Assembly: GCF_002532075.1 (NCBI RefSeq)
Contig: NZ_LYXE01000200.1
Location: 1 to 64,000, forward strand
Direction: 5' to 3'
Origin: Candidatus Chloroploca asiatica
GTDB lineage: Bacteria > Chloroflexota > Chloroflexia > Chloroflexales > Chloroflexaceae
Length of the DNA stretch: 64,000 nt
Shown here: positions 1-9,003 of the stretch, in pieces
Layout: each line of letters begins with the position of its first letter
Numbering within the stretch: the stretch's first letter is position 1
Translations under genes and position numbers: made by a program
Notes under the pieces: generated by a model
What the model was told of the DNA's origin: nothing
What the model saw: only the letters and a program-made list of their open reading frames with translations
Databases searched by the model: none

Positions 1-1812
1 TGCATAGCCTGTGTTGAAACAGAACGTGTATCCCGAAGCGATATCATCTAGCCTCACACCTCTGGGCACGCTCCGCCCGAGGTTTTGCTCCATAGCCTCG
101 CGCCCCTGCGCGACCTGCTCTCTGGTGAGCGGCATGTCGGCTGTCTGCCGCATCGTTGCAATAATGCGCAGCGGGTCACTCCGGCGTAGTTCGACGCTGA
201 CCAGTTCCGCATTGGGAAAAGCCGTCCGTAGTTCACGCTCGATCCGTGCATTCGACAGCGGATTGACGGCAAAGCCGACGATCAGGCTGAGGATGAGCCC
301 AAACATTGCAATACTGATCAGTGAGCCGATGCGCCGGACGCGAGCGGCTTCGGCGGGGGGCGGGCGCATGCCAAGGTAGACAAAGGTTGTCGTAGCGGCA
401 AACATGATGGCGCTAATGTTGGTGAGAAAGAGGAGGAGCCCCCCCTGGTAGAGGGGGCTGTCACCAATGGCGACGGCAATGCCGACAGTACAGATAGGCG
501 GCATCAAAGCGGCGGCGATCGCGACGCCAGCCAGGGCAGCCGGAATATCTTTACGGGCTTGCGCGTAGGCGGCGATCACGCCGGCAGCGAGCGCGACACC
601 AAGGTCAACCAGGCTTGGATTGCCCCGCGCCGCCATTTCGCTCGTCACGATCAACCCCGGGCTCAGCAATCCAATTATCCATGCCACCCCAAAGGCAACG
701 ACAAAGCCCTCAACAAGGGTCAACACGGCTTGCCGGATGATGCTCGTGCGCCCCCCGGCGATGCCGGACGCAAAGGCGATCAAGGGCGACATCAAGGGGG
801 CCACGAGCATGGCTCCGATGATGACCGCATTGCTGTTCGATAAGAGACCCAAGGAGGCGAGGATGGCGGCAATCACGACCAGCACGTTGTAATCGAGACT
901 CGTGCGGCTCATCTGGTCGGCACGACTCAACAATTCACGTTGCTCGACTGGGGTCACGGTTGGGCGCAGCCAGCGTTTGATCCAGGTGAACAACGAGGGG
1001 TTCGGGCTTGCCTGGGTCGCGCCTCGCTCGCGAATCACCAGCACGACAGGCCCGTCAGCGCCACGCAATAACGCTTTGGCGACCCGGTTGTAGAACCAGT
1101 CCTCTTCGTCGGCATGGGCGTAGTCGTAGCCCGTCACAAGCATTGTCTGTTCATCGGTACGTTTGAAAATGCCCCGTATCGGATCATCATCGTTGATATG
1201 GGTGCGCGCGAGATTCGGGTCAAGTGCCAGTTCCTCAAGCCTCCGCCGCAGATAACGCCGGGTTGCGCCACCGGTCTGGGCTTCGCCTACCGTCACCATC
1301 TGCATCGGACGCCCCAGATGTTCGGCCAGTTGGCTACCAACCCGTAAGGCTTCCTTCGACAGATCGGTCACATCGCAGGCCACCGTGATCTGCCTGATCT
1401 CGGCTGTGCCTGGACGGTAGATGACCACCGGGCACGGCGAGGTCGCCGCGATATTCTCGGCGATCGAACCAATCCCCGAACGTTGGGCAGGATCGCGACT
1501 GAGGCCAAGAAGAATCAGATTGCTCCCATATTCACGTGCAACATCAAGCACACCCCGTGCTACACTCGATGCATTGACGCCCAGCGTCTTGACCGGCGTG
1601 CCTTGCTCGTTCAGCCGCTTCACGACCTGCTCGATGGCACCGACATTCTCTGCTTCATCTTCCACCGAACCAAGCGAAACGGTTAGGACGATGATGCGCG
1701 CCTGATCGCCTTCCGAGAGCAACTCGGCAAGCCGAACCATCTCTTCAACTGGCTCTGGCTCATCGGCCGCGACAATGACGGTGCTTTTGCGTGAACGAAG
1801 ATTTCGTGCCAC
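1..1812 (-). CDS. Universal-stress-protein / DUF389 fusion membrane protein (3' end outside window)
   Basis: Reading the minus strand from GTG at 1812 gives an open frame to the window edge, about 604 residues, so the C-terminus is missing. The start follows GAGG at a normal distance and lies 13 nt after the stop of the upstream gene, suggesting one transcript. Residues 1 to about 135 and about 140-265 look like two Usp-type alpha/beta domains: the first has LLGLSRD and a SPCPVVIYRP end, the second ends GPVVLVIRE. From about 310 follows a polytopic region typical of DUF389, beginning SRADQMSRTSLDYN and containing IIGAMLVAPLMSPLIA and ALMPPICTVG. A soluble C-terminal part follows. DUF389 proteins are membrane proteins of unknown function. 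A stress- or nucleotide-sensing cytoplasmic module controlling a membrane module is inference. Confidence 0.85.
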   Translation of the reverse strand, partial: MARNLRSRKSTVIVAADEPEPVEEMVRLAELLSEGDQARIIVLTVSLGSVEDEAENVGAIEQVVKRLNEQGTPVKTLGVNASSVARGVLDVAREYGSNLILLGLSRDPAQRSGIGSIAENIAATSPCPVVIYRPGTAEIRQITVACDVTDLSKEALRVGSQLAEHLGRPMQMVTVGEAQTGGATRRYLRRRLEELALDPNLARTHINDDDPIRGIFKRTDEQTMLVTGYDYAHADEEDWFYNRVAKALLRGADGPVVLVIRERGATQASPNPSLFTWIKRWLRPTVTPVEQRELLSRADQMSRTSLDYNVLVVIAAILASLGLLSNSNAVIIGAMLVAPLMSPLIAFASGIAGGRTSIIRQAVLTLVEGFVVAFGVAWIIGLLSPGLIVTSEMAARGNPSLVDLGVALAAGVIAAYAQARKDIPAALAGVAIAAALMPPICTVGIAVAIGDSPLYQGGLLLFLTNISAIMFAATTTFVYLGMRPPPAEAARVRRIGSLISIAMFGLILSLIVGFAVNPLSNARIERELRTAFPNAELVSVELRRSDPLRIIATMRQTADMPLTREQVAQGREAMEQNLGRSVPRGVRLDDIASGYTFCFNTGYA

Positions 1813-1825
1813 GTATGATCCTCAT

Positions 1826-3871
1826 CTACATATCTGGGCGATAGACAAAAAAGAGCGGCTCATCGTCAAGTGGCGACGGCACAACTTCAAGCGTACCATC
1901 GGGGAACCGGGGCGTGATGAACGCAAGCTCATCGCGACGTTCGGGCAGCAAGATAAAGACCAGGGGTTCACCAAGATTGGCAAGTTCGCCTCCGATGGGT
2001 GCTGTCAGTGGCTCGGTCACGTCCAGCCCTCGGCTTTCCCCTGTCAGATACAGAATCGTCCCGAACCCGTAATACATCCGTGGCGCTCCAAGAAAGACGA
2101 CGAGTGCTTCCGGGTCAACCCGTTCAAGCACGTAGCCGGCCATGCTTGTCGCTACCAGGCTATTGGTGTGACCATAGATCCGGCGTGGTGTGTAATCAAC
2201 GACATAATAGCGCACGCTGAGCAGGCTTAAAACAAGCGCAATCGTGCCAATGGTGAGCCAGAAACTGCGCCCCACTTGCACCGCGATCGCTGCCCAGACC
2301 CCGCGCAGAAAGAGCGCGAGGCCAAGGATGACAAAGAAGACCGCCGGCTGCGCCGTGGTGATCAACCGTTGCAATGAGGGCGGATTTTCGGTCAAGACCC
2401 CCCCAATAATGACGGCCCCGCCCCACCAGGCGACGAGTGGAAAGAGCCGCCGGTTCCCCAGATGCAGGATTGCATAGCCCAGGCCGAGAATGAAAAAGGC
2501 TCCTTCGACCAGCCCAAAGAGCGGATCATGCGTACCGTACCAGAACGTCGGATCAGAGATGGCATTGTAGAGCAGGATGGCCTTCCAGAACTGGGTCGTC
2601 ATAATCTCCAACGCACTTTGACCCAGAATGACCTGTTCCCGCTCGAGCCACCCGCTCTGAAAGACGCCAACGGCATTGATGCGGGCGTTGAAATCGTCAG
2701 GAAACCGGAAGGCGTACTGAATCATTGGTGCCGCCGTCACCAGACCCACGCTCAACAGGGCGACGATCCCGCTCTGCTGCTCACGCCACAGCTGCTTCCC
2801 GTCACGGATCAGCAGGAGGAGCAGCACGGCAATCGCCAGCACAACTGTCAGGCGTGCGCCGGCGTAAAAGAAGTGCGCCAGCCCGATCACCATGCCGCTC
2901 AACCCCCATGCCAGTGGGTCGCGCCGATCGTACCCCCGATAGAGCAACAGCAGCATCAGGGCCACAAACAGGCCGTCGGCAATCTGATTCGAGCCGAGCC
3001 GCGAGAAGTGCAGATGGTAGTGAAACCCGGTCAGCAAGATCACCGTTCCCAGCGCAAGACCGGGGTTGGTCAGGCGGGCCACCAACAGATAGGTGACCGG
3101 GATCGTCAGCGTGCCAATCAGCGCCCAGGGCAGTCGCAACCCGACAAAGGTATGCCCAAAGAGCGCGATCGTCGGCGCGTTGAAGTAGAAACTCATCGTC
3201 GGGACGCCAAGCCACCCTGTACTAAAGGGATTGTTGATCTCGCCCCGCAAGACTTTCATTGCTTCGAGACCCTGTGACCCCTCGTCGCCGCCGAGGGTTG
3301 CCGGCATTGCGTCGAGTTGCCAGACCCGCAACACCAGCGCTACCAGCGTCAACCCCGCCAGTGGCATCCAGGGCTGTGCTTTGGCAAGGGTGGGCCAGCG
3401 CAGACGAGGCCATGTGCTCGGCGCTGGCGCAAAGGCCGCCAGACTGCACCCGATGGCGAGGATCCACAAGAGGGCATACCAATTGTATCCACTCGCCGGA
3501 CTTGGCAGCGCCAGACCCGCCAGCAAGATGAGCGTGGCAACGACTGCGGCCATCAGCAACCCGATCCGCCAACGCTCGTCGGTCAATGTCACTGCTGGCA
3601 CCGATGGCTGCGTCTCGCGTGGCGCGGGCCGCAACAGCATCTCGCGACTCACCCCTCTAAGGGCCAGCATCAGTATTGGTACCGCCAGTAAGGCGGACGC
3701 CAGTGCCCAGCCATCAAAAGCACGCAGGCTCAGCCAGCGCATCTGCGCAAAGAGAGCTAGCCCAAAGGCTGCGAGCAGCAACACCGGGATCAGCACCGTT
3801 TCACGATACGAGCTCTTGGCACCCGATGCAACGTTAGAGGGGGAGGGCATCTGACTTGAATCCATGCACAT
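1826..3871 (-). CDS. GT39/ArnT-like polytopic glycosyltransferase
   Basis: A 681-residue membrane protein with about a dozen hydrophobic segments. The first external loop carries GGDEGSQGLEAMKVLRGE, the acidic motif typical of PMT/ArnT-fold (GT-C) enzymes that transfer a sugar from a polyprenyl-phosphate donor outside the membrane. The C-terminal part is a shorter soluble stretch. It starts immediately after the stop of the YihY gene (no gap) and is followed 13 nt later by the Usp-DUF389 gene, so the three are probably co-transcribed. An ATG two codons downstream is an alternative start; neither has a strong ribosome site. The donor and acceptor cannot be told from sequence. Family assignment is firm, specific function is not. 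Confidence 0.8.
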   Translation of the reverse strand: MCMDSSQMPSPSNVASGAKSSYRETVLIPVLLLAAFGLALFAQMRWLSLRAFDGWALASALLAVPILMLALRGVSREMLLRPAPRETQPSVPAVTLTDERWRIGLLMAAVVATLILLAGLALPSPASGYNWYALLWILAIGCSLAAFAPAPSTWPRLRWPTLAKAQPWMPLAGLTLVALVLRVWQLDAMPATLGGDEGSQGLEAMKVLRGEINNPFSTGWLGVPTMSFYFNAPTIALFGHTFVGLRLPWALIGTLTIPVTYLLVARLTNPGLALGTVILLTGFHYHLHFSRLGSNQIADGLFVALMLLLLYRGYDRRDPLAWGLSGMVIGLAHFFYAGARLTVVLAIAVLLLLLIRDGKQLWREQQSGIVALLSVGLVTAAPMIQYAFRFPDDFNARINAVGVFQSGWLEREQVILGQSALEIMTTQFWKAILLYNAISDPTFWYGTHDPLFGLVEGAFFILGLGYAILHLGNRRLFPLVAWWGGAVIIGGVLTENPPSLQRLITTAQPAVFFVILGLALFLRGVWAAIAVQVGRSFWLTIGTIALVLSLLSVRYYVVDYTPRRIYGHTNSLVATSMAGYVLERVDPEALVVFLGAPRMYYGFGTILYLTGESRGLDVTEPLTAPIGGELANLGEPLVFILLPERRDELAFITPRFPDGTLEVVPSPLDDEPLFFVYRPDM

Positions 3872-4768
3872 CTACTCAGTTTTTTGCAAGACCGCGATCG
3901 GCTGCCCTTTGCGTGTCCCAAAGATATAGGTCCAGGCAAACGAGATCTCGCCGCCGATCAAGATGACCTGGGCCGACAGAAAGATCCAGAGCAACAGTGT
4001 CATCATGCCACCAACCGCCCCATAGGAAGCATAATTGATGTTGGCAAAGATCAGGCTTGCCACCGATTGCAGCAGCGCAAAGCCAATTGAGGCGATAAAG
4101 GCAGCCGGAAAAACATCGCGCCAATAGATCCGCTGGCTCGGCAGCAGCTTAAACATCGCCGCAAAGACCAGGGTCAAGAGCACGAGCGTCACCCCAACCT
4201 GACCAAGCAGATACAAGAGATCTTGCCCTGGTAACCAGTCGGTATAGCTACCTACGATGCTCATCGCGACATTCGCCATCATTGCGAGCAGGATCACGGC
4301 GGCACTGATCAACAGCATACCAAACGCCGCCAGCCGATTCAAGATCATTGCGACTGCTGCCGCTACCAGCCCAGGCTTCTTGCCGTTCATCCCCGGTCGG
4401 ATCTCCCAGATTACATCGAAAGAGCGACTGAGCGCGGCAAAGATGCCCGAAGCGGTCATAAAGAGCGTCGCAAAGCCGAGCAAGCCGGCATTGAGCCGAT
4501 TATCGCGAAAATTCGCGAGCGTCTGGGTAATCAATGCCCGCACTTCGTCCGAGCCAACCAGCACCAGCAGTTGCTCTTGCACCTCGACACTATCAACATC
4601 AATCAAAAAGCCGACCAGACTCACGACGACGAGAATCATGGGAAAAAAAGAAAAGACCGCAAAATAGGCAATGGCAGCCGCCAGATTATTCACCAGATCT
4701 TTCTGGTATTTTGCCAACGTAACCTGCCCCAGCCGCACCACGGGATTCGCCCGTACGCGATCAAGCAT
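3872..4768 (-). CDS. YihY/BrkB family inner-membrane protein
   Basis: 298 residues with six predicted membrane segments. It has the usual features of the YihY/UPF0761 (BrkB) family: an N-terminal LAAAIAYFAVFSFFPMILVV segment, then an ALSRSFDVIWEIRPG loop, and a last segment followed by GGEISFAWTYIFG. The start ATG follows AGGAGGAAGGGG. The family was once called ribonuclease BN, but that activity belongs to another protein, so the function is unknown; a transporter or envelope role is likely. It is the first gene of the leftward group 4768 to 1. The upstream space to 5131 is shared with a divergent gene. Confidence 0.88.
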   Translation of the reverse strand: MLDRVRANPVVRLGQVTLAKYQKDLVNNLAAAIAYFAVFSFFPMILVVVSLVGFLIDVDSVEVQEQLLVLVGSDEVRALITQTLANFRDNRLNAGLLGFATLFMTASGIFAALSRSFDVIWEIRPGMNGKKPGLVAAAVAMILNRLAAFGMLLISAAVILLAMMANVAMSIVGSYTDWLPGQDLLYLLGQVGVTLVLLTLVFAAMFKLLPSQRIYWRDVFPAAFIASIGFALLQSVASLIFANINYASYGAVGGMMTLLLWIFLSAQVILIGGEISFAWTYIFGTRKGQPIAVLQKTE

Positions 4769-5006
4769 CGTTATTACCCCTTCCTCCTAAGCTTCGGGTT
4801 GTCACACTCCAAACCCATGCGTGCGCTGGCGCAATGCCTGGGGCCATAAGGTAGCCTAAATGCAATACTTTTCAAATAAGCTCACGCGAAGACGCGAAGA
4901 CGCGAAGGGTGAAGCTCACCTACGCAAAAACCTTTGCGCCTTTGCGCCTTTGCGTCAAAATAGCCGCCTTATTTGCAAGGTATTGAGCCTAAATGCTGCT
5001 ACCTTG
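4769..5006. repeat. Intergenic space with imperfect long inverted repeat
   Basis: This 362-base gap (4769-5130) has no gene. At about 4854-4997 the left arm (TAGCCTAAATGCAATAC, AAATAAG, then GACGCGAAGACGCGAAGG) is mirrored by the right arm (CCTTTGCGCCTTTGCGTC, CTTATTTGCAAG, GTATTGAGCCTAAATGC). It is an imperfect inverted repeat of about 60 bases per arm, like a small MITE-type or interspersed hairpin element. The CTTTGCGCCTTTGCGTC part recurs at 27852-27876, so this is a dispersed family. A separate perfect palindrome (5007-5046) and a promoter (5085-5093) fill the rest. Confidence 0.6.
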
Positions 5007-5046
5007 GCGTGGCGCGAAGCCAGCTTAGCTTGGCTTCGCGCCACGC
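5007..5046. repeat. Long palindrome, GCCAGC family (member a, variant core)
   Basis: A perfect 16-bp stem (GCGTGGCGCGAAGCCA with its complement) around the loop GCTTAGCT. The centre is the GCCAGC-TTA-GCTGGC core seen elsewhere in the window, with one extra T in the right half. It lies in the divergent gap between the YihY and ATP-grasp genes, upstream of the promoter, so it cannot be an ordinary terminator for either. Confidence 0.8.
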
Positions 5047-5084
5047 AAGAAATCCTTGCATACGATACCACAGATAGCACTGTG

Positions 5085-5093
5085 TGGTACAAT
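5085..5093 (+). promoter_or_regulatory. Extended -10 promoter for the ATP-grasp operon
   Basis: TGG followed directly by TACAAT forms an extended -10 element 37 nt before the GTG start at 5131. No good -35 is seen at 17 bp spacing, which is common for extended -10 promoters. Confidence 0.5.
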
Positions 5094-5130
5094 TCAAAGC
5101 GCTTGGCACGCCGGTATAGCAGGAGTAGAT

Positions 5131-6108
5131 GTGAGCACCAAAAAAATTGGCGTCATTGTGGGCCGCGAATGGTCATGGCCCCCCGCCTTTATCGAAGAAG
5201 TTAATCGCCGCGATCAGGGTGTGACCGCTGAGTTTGTGAAACTCGGGGGTACGATGATGGCTGAACCATGTGAATACGATGTGATCATCGATCGAATTAG
5301 CCATGAAATTCCGTATTACCGAACGTATCTCAAAAATGCGGTGCTCTCGGGAACCCATGTTATCAACAATCCCTTCTGGTGGAGTGCCGATGACAAGTTT
5401 TTTGGCGCAAGCATCTGTACGCGGCTTGGCATTGCGCATCCGCGAACGATCGCGCTGCCATCCCACTCTTATGTTGAGGGCGTGGTCGATGAGTCGCTGC
5501 GCAACCTGAAATATCCTATTCCCTGGAGCGACCATGTTGAGTATGTCGGCGGCTTCCCCGTTATTCTCAAACCAGCCTGGGGCGGCGGCTTCAAGCAGGT
5601 CTACCGGGTCAATAATTTTGAGGATCTCTGGCGTGCCTATAATGAGACGACAACCGAGTGTATGATGCTCCAGGAGTATATCGCCTGGGAGAAATACGTC
5701 CGCTGTATCGTGATTGGCCGCAAAGAGATCATGACGATCAAGTTTGATGCCAATGCTCCATGGCCGCATCGCTACTTCCGCGATGACAACTACCTGACCC
5801 CCGAAGAGGGCCAGATCGTCACGGCGAATGCGCTCAAGATCAACGAGGCGCTCGGGTATGATATGAATACCGTCGAGTTTGCGTTGAAAGACGGCGTGCC
5901 TTACGCGATCGATTTTACCAATCCGGCCCCTGATTTTGATGTCAACTCTTTGACCCCGCACTATTTTGACTGGGTCGTCAAGAAGATGGCTGACTTTACG
6001 ATTGATCTGGCGCTCAAGGGTCGTGCTATGCCGAGCGATTATGCCTGGGGCCGACTCATCGCAGCGGCGACCCCGGCCACTCCGCTGGCGTCGTCCCAGG
6101 GTGAGTGA
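5131..6108 (+). CDS. ATP-grasp domain protein (RimK/glutathione-synthetase-like)
   Basis: 325 residues from GTG at 5131, chosen because AGGAG lies 5 nt upstream; the frame is open 75 nt further upstream but without a site. The first 75 residues form a small alpha/beta domain (KKIGVIVG). The ATP-grasp fold follows, with VILKPAWGGGFKQVYRV as the lysine and glycine-rich nucleotide loop, MMLQEYI as the strand before the adenine-binding region, and NTVEFALKDG...IDFTNPAPD as the metal-binding acidic end. Such enzymes ligate a carboxylate to an amine or thiol through an acyl-phosphate. It lies 6 nt upstream of a second, differently arranged ATP-grasp enzyme, so the pair probably act on one product. 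The substrate is unknown. Confidence 0.82.
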   Translation: MSTKKIGVIVGREWSWPPAFIEEVNRRDQGVTAEFVKLGGTMMAEPCEYDVIIDRISHEIPYYRTYLKNAVLSGTHVINNPFWWSADDKFFGASICTRLGIAHPRTIALPSHSYVEGVVDESLRNLKYPIPWSDHVEYVGGFPVILKPAWGGGFKQVYRVNNFEDLWRAYNETTTECMMLQEYIAWEKYVRCIVIGRKEIMTIKFDANAPWPHRYFRDDNYLTPEEGQIVTANALKINEALGYDMNTVEFALKDGVPYAIDFTNPAPDFDVNSLTPHYFDWVVKKMADFTIDLALKGRAMPSDYAWGRLIAAATPATPLASSQGE

Positions 6109-6114
6109 GGTACT

Positions 6115-7494
6115 ATGAGTCTCTCGGCTGCAATTGACGCCTACCATCGTCTGCTCTCCCCCGAATTGGCGACCGCTTCGTGGGCGCATCTTACCAGTGC
6201 CATGCGTGAGCGCCAGCTCTATTTCGGTGACCGTCCGTTGACGACCGTGCTGCGCCCGCGCCTTGTCAGCGAAACGCAATATGCCTGGTTGCAGCAGGGC
6301 GTCAACCTTGTTGCCGAAGCTGCCCGTACGGTCGTGGCCCCCGCTCGTGAGGGCGGGGCCGCTGGTCAGGCGGTGCGCGATATCCTGCTGTTGACGCCCC
6401 AGGAAGAGGCGCTTCTTGCGATGCATCCGGGCTACCTTGAGCCGAGCGCCCATTCACGCATGGATACCTTTCTGACCGTTGATGGCACGTCGCTGCAGTT
6501 TGTCGAGTATAACGCTGAGAGTCCTGCGGCGATTGCGTATGAAGACCTGTTGAGCGAGGTCTTTCTGGCGACGCCGGTGATGCAAGAATTTATGCGTCAC
6601 TATACGCTCCGTGCATTGCCTGCCCGCCACCGTTTGCTCGAGACGTTGCTTGCCTCATGGCGCGAGGCTGGTTCGCCTGGCGGTGAGCCGACGGTCGCGA
6701 TTGTTGATTGGTACGGCTTGCCGACCGCAACCGAATTTGTGCTCTTTGCTGATTTTTTTGCCGCCCATGGCCTCACGGCGGTGATCTGTTCACCTGATGA
6801 GTTGCAGTTCCGTGAGGGGCAACTTCTGGCTGAGGTCGCGGGCAAGACGACGCCTGTTACCATCGTCTTCAAGCGCGTGCTCACGACTGAGTTTTTGCTG
6901 CACTACGGTGATGCGGCGCTTGACCATCCGCTGGTGCAGGCCTATGCCGCCGGGGCGTGTGTCATCGTCAACTCCTTCCAGGCCAAACTGCTCCACAAAA
7001 AATCGCTCTTTGCCCTGCTCTCGGATGCGCAGTTTACCAGCGCGCTTAGTCAAGCGCAGCAAGCCGCTCTCGCTGCCCATATTCCCTGGACCCGTGTCGT
7101 TCGCCCTGGGTCAACAACCTATCAAGACGAGCACATCGACCTGCTCCCCTTTATTCGCGAGAACCGCGATCGTCTGCTGCTCAAGCCCAATGACGACTAT
7201 GGTGGCAAGGGCATTACCATTGGCTGGGAAGCCAGTCGTGATGAGTGGGAGGCAGCCCTCACCGCCGCGCTCCGCGAACCGTTTGTCGTCCAAGAGCGTG
7301 TCCAAATTGCCTACGAACCCTATCCGACGCTTGTTGATGGCAAGGTCGAAATTACTCAGCGACTCGTCGATACTGACCCCTTCCTCTTTGGCTCGCACGT
7401 CGAGGGGAGCCTCTGTCGCTTGTCAACCGTCACGCTGCTCAACGTCACCGCTGGTGGCGGGAGTACCGTGCCCGTCTTTGTTATTGAAGCCTGA
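6115..7494 (+). CDS. Circularly permuted ATP-grasp-type ligase
   Basis: 459 residues starting 6 nt after the previous stop. The motifs HSRMDTFL and FVEYNAESPA in the N-terminal half, VNSFQAKLLHKKSLFALL in the middle, and LLKPNDDYGGKGITIGWE plus FVVQERV in the C-terminal half match the circularly permuted ATP-grasp families related to glutathionylspermidine synthase. In these the nucleotide-binding lysine and glycine loop lie late in the chain. Members form amide bonds in small peptides, and some are secondary-metabolite ligases. Together with the upstream ATP-grasp gene it makes a two-enzyme peptide-ligase cassette. The substrate cannot be inferred; the family call is good. Confidence 0.8.
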   Translation: MSLSAAIDAYHRLLSPELATASWAHLTSAMRERQLYFGDRPLTTVLRPRLVSETQYAWLQQGVNLVAEAARTVVAPAREGGAAGQAVRDILLLTPQEEALLAMHPGYLEPSAHSRMDTFLTVDGTSLQFVEYNAESPAAIAYEDLLSEVFLATPVMQEFMRHYTLRALPARHRLLETLLASWREAGSPGGEPTVAIVDWYGLPTATEFVLFADFFAAHGLTAVICSPDELQFREGQLLAEVAGKTTPVTIVFKRVLTTEFLLHYGDAALDHPLVQAYAAGACVIVNSFQAKLLHKKSLFALLSDAQFTSALSQAQQAALAAHIPWTRVVRPGSTTYQDEHIDLLPFIRENRDRLLLKPNDDYGGKGITIGWEASRDEWEAALTAALREPFVVQERVQIAYEPYPTLVDGKVEITQRLVDTDPFLFGSHVEGSLCRLSTVTLLNVTAGGGSTVPVFVIEA

Positions 7495-7637
7495 TCCGTT
7501 GGGGCGCGGCGTGCGCTTACGGGACGCGCTGGGGCGCCGCGTGCGCTTACTGGGGCGTGGGGTGCGGCACGCCGCGCCCTTACTGGAAGACGGCTATCTA
7601 TCCTGCCCTCATCTCAGGGTCGAGGTTTTTATCTGCT
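7495..7637. repeat. Intergenic short direct repeats
   Basis: The gap before cobU contains GGGGCGCGGCGTGCGCTTAC at 7501-7520 and a copy differing by one base at 7531-7550, with a decayed third start near 7552. This is a 30-bp-period tandem duplication. No gene or clear promoter is visible. Confidence 0.6.
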
Positions 7638-8201
7638 ATGAGCGCAATTACCCTTTTTATTGGTGGCACCCGCAGTGGCAAAAGCCTTTGCGCCGAACGT
7701 TATGCGGCCCAATTCGAACTCCCGGTACTCTACATCGCAACTGCCGAACTTGATGATGATGATATGGAACTGACCATTCGGATCATGGATCACCAGATCC
7801 GTCGTCCTCTCTCTTGGACAACCTTTGAGCAGCCGACGAACCTGGTGATGGCGATGGAACATGCCCCACCTGGCACGGTTGTTTTGCTCGATTGCTTCTC
7901 ACTCCTGGCTCACAACCTGCTGGAAGCTCATCGAGACGCTCCTGCCCAGGCTTCCGCAATCCTTGCCGGGGAACTGGATGCCATTCTTGCCATGACCAGT
8001 GAGCGGAACCTGACCCTGATCATCGTCACCAAAGAGCTTGGGATGGGGTTTGTTGCCGATAGACCCGAAGATCGGGCCTATCACAACCTGCTCGGGCTTG
8101 TCAACCAACGGATCAGCGCCGTTGCCGATGAAGTCTACCTGGTCATTGCCGGGCTTCCCATTGAGTTGAAACACCTCGCACCGGCCTGGCATCGTGCGTA
8201 G
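7638..8201 (+). CDS. cobU: Adenosylcobinamide kinase / cobinamide-phosphate guanylyltransferase
   Basis: 187 residues from ATG at 7638; the open frame extends upstream, but the family begins just before ITLFIGGTRSGKS. That is the P-loop (GGTRSGKS) of CobU/CobP, which phosphorylates adenosylcobinamide and then transfers GMP from GTP, the nucleotide-loop assembly step of B12 synthesis. Also visible are YIATAELDDDDMELTIRIMDHQ with the His of the guanylylation region, WTTFEQP, LLDCFSLLAHN, and the C-terminal IVTKELGMGFVADRP where the family has VSNEVG. No other cobalamin gene is nearby, so it may serve cobinamide salvage. It is followed at 13 nt by an alpha/beta hydrolase gene. Confidence 0.9.
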   Translation: MSAITLFIGGTRSGKSLCAERYAAQFELPVLYIATAELDDDDMELTIRIMDHQIRRPLSWTTFEQPTNLVMAMEHAPPGTVVLLDCFSLLAHNLLEAHRDAPAQASAILAGELDAILAMTSERNLTLIIVTKELGMGFVADRPEDRAYHNLLGLVNQRISAVADEVYLVIAGLPIELKHLAPAWHRA

Positions 8202-8214
8202 CAGGAAGGTGCCT

Positions 8215-9003
8215 ATGCTTCTTCGTCTGCTTGTTCTCTGCCTGTTGCTCTATCTGCTCGTCTGCGTCGTCATCTTTCTCTGGCAAGAGCAGTTGATCTT
8301 CTTTCCTGAGCGCAATCAGCCGGGGACCCGGTATGTCTTTGGCCATCCTGCTGAGGAGGTCTGGTTGAACGCCGAAGGCGCTCAACTCCATGCCCTCTGG
8401 TTTCGTGTCCCAGACCCGCAGGGGGTTATTCTCTATCTCCATGGGAACGCCGGGAGTCTGCGGACATGGGGGGCGGTCGCGCCAGAGCTCGTGGCGTATC
8501 AGTATGATCTGCTCATCATTGATTATCGCGGGTATGGTCAGAGTAGCGGTCAGATCCGCCGTGAAGCGGATGTGTATGCCGATGCTGAAGCTGCCTATGC
8601 CTGGATCCTTGAACGCTATCGCGAGGATCAGGTGGTGCTGTATGGCCGCTCCCTCGGGAGTGCCCCGGCCACGCGCCTAGCGGCTGAGCATCAACCCCGT
8701 ATGCTGATCCTCGAGACCCCTTTTTATAGCCTGGAGGCTCTTGCCCGCCGTCAGTTTCCCTGGTTGCCCCCATTCTTGCTCAAGTATCCGCTGAATGTCT
8801 CGGCCTCGCTTGGTCAGGTGAGTTGCCCGGTGGTCATCATCCACGGCACAGAAGACGAAATCGTACCTTTTGCTGATGGTGAACGTCTGTCCGACAGGAT
8901 AACTGCCCCACTTCGCTTTTATCCTATCGCTGGCGGTCGGCACAATAATCTGGCAACCTTTCCTGCCTATTGGGACGCGATCACTGCGGCACTCGTTCAG
9001 TGA
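8215..9003 (+). CDS. Membrane-anchored alpha/beta hydrolase (BEM46/ABHD13-like)
   Basis: 262 residues from ATG at 8215, which follows AGGAAGG; a GTG at 8194 inside the cobU end is less likely. An N-terminal hydrophobic segment (residues 1-22) anchors the protein. The hydrolase core shows YLHGNAGS as oxyanion loop, the nucleophile elbow YGRSLGSAPA, a late acid in HGTEDEIVPF, and the catalytic His in GGRHNN. This order is typical of the BEM46/ABHD13 group of serine hydrolases of unknown substrate. It follows cobU closely and may share its transcript, with no functional link evident. Confidence 0.85.
   Translation: MLLRLLVLCLLLYLLVCVVIFLWQEQLIFFPERNQPGTRYVFGHPAEEVWLNAEGAQLHALWFRVPDPQGVILYLHGNAGSLRTWGAVAPELVAYQYDLLIIDYRGYGQSSGQIRREADVYADAEAAYAWILERYREDQVVLYGRSLGSAPATRLAAEHQPRMLILETPFYSLEALARRQFPWLPPFLLKYPLNVSASLGQVSCPVVIIHGTEDEIVPFADGERLSDRITAPLRFYPIAGGRHNNLATFPAYWDAITAALVQ

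Noticed and set aside
5173-6453. 426-residue minus-strand frame opposite the ATP-grasp gene
   Set aside because: A shadow of the strongly supported plus-strand gene; its composition follows the complementary strand and no motif is seen.
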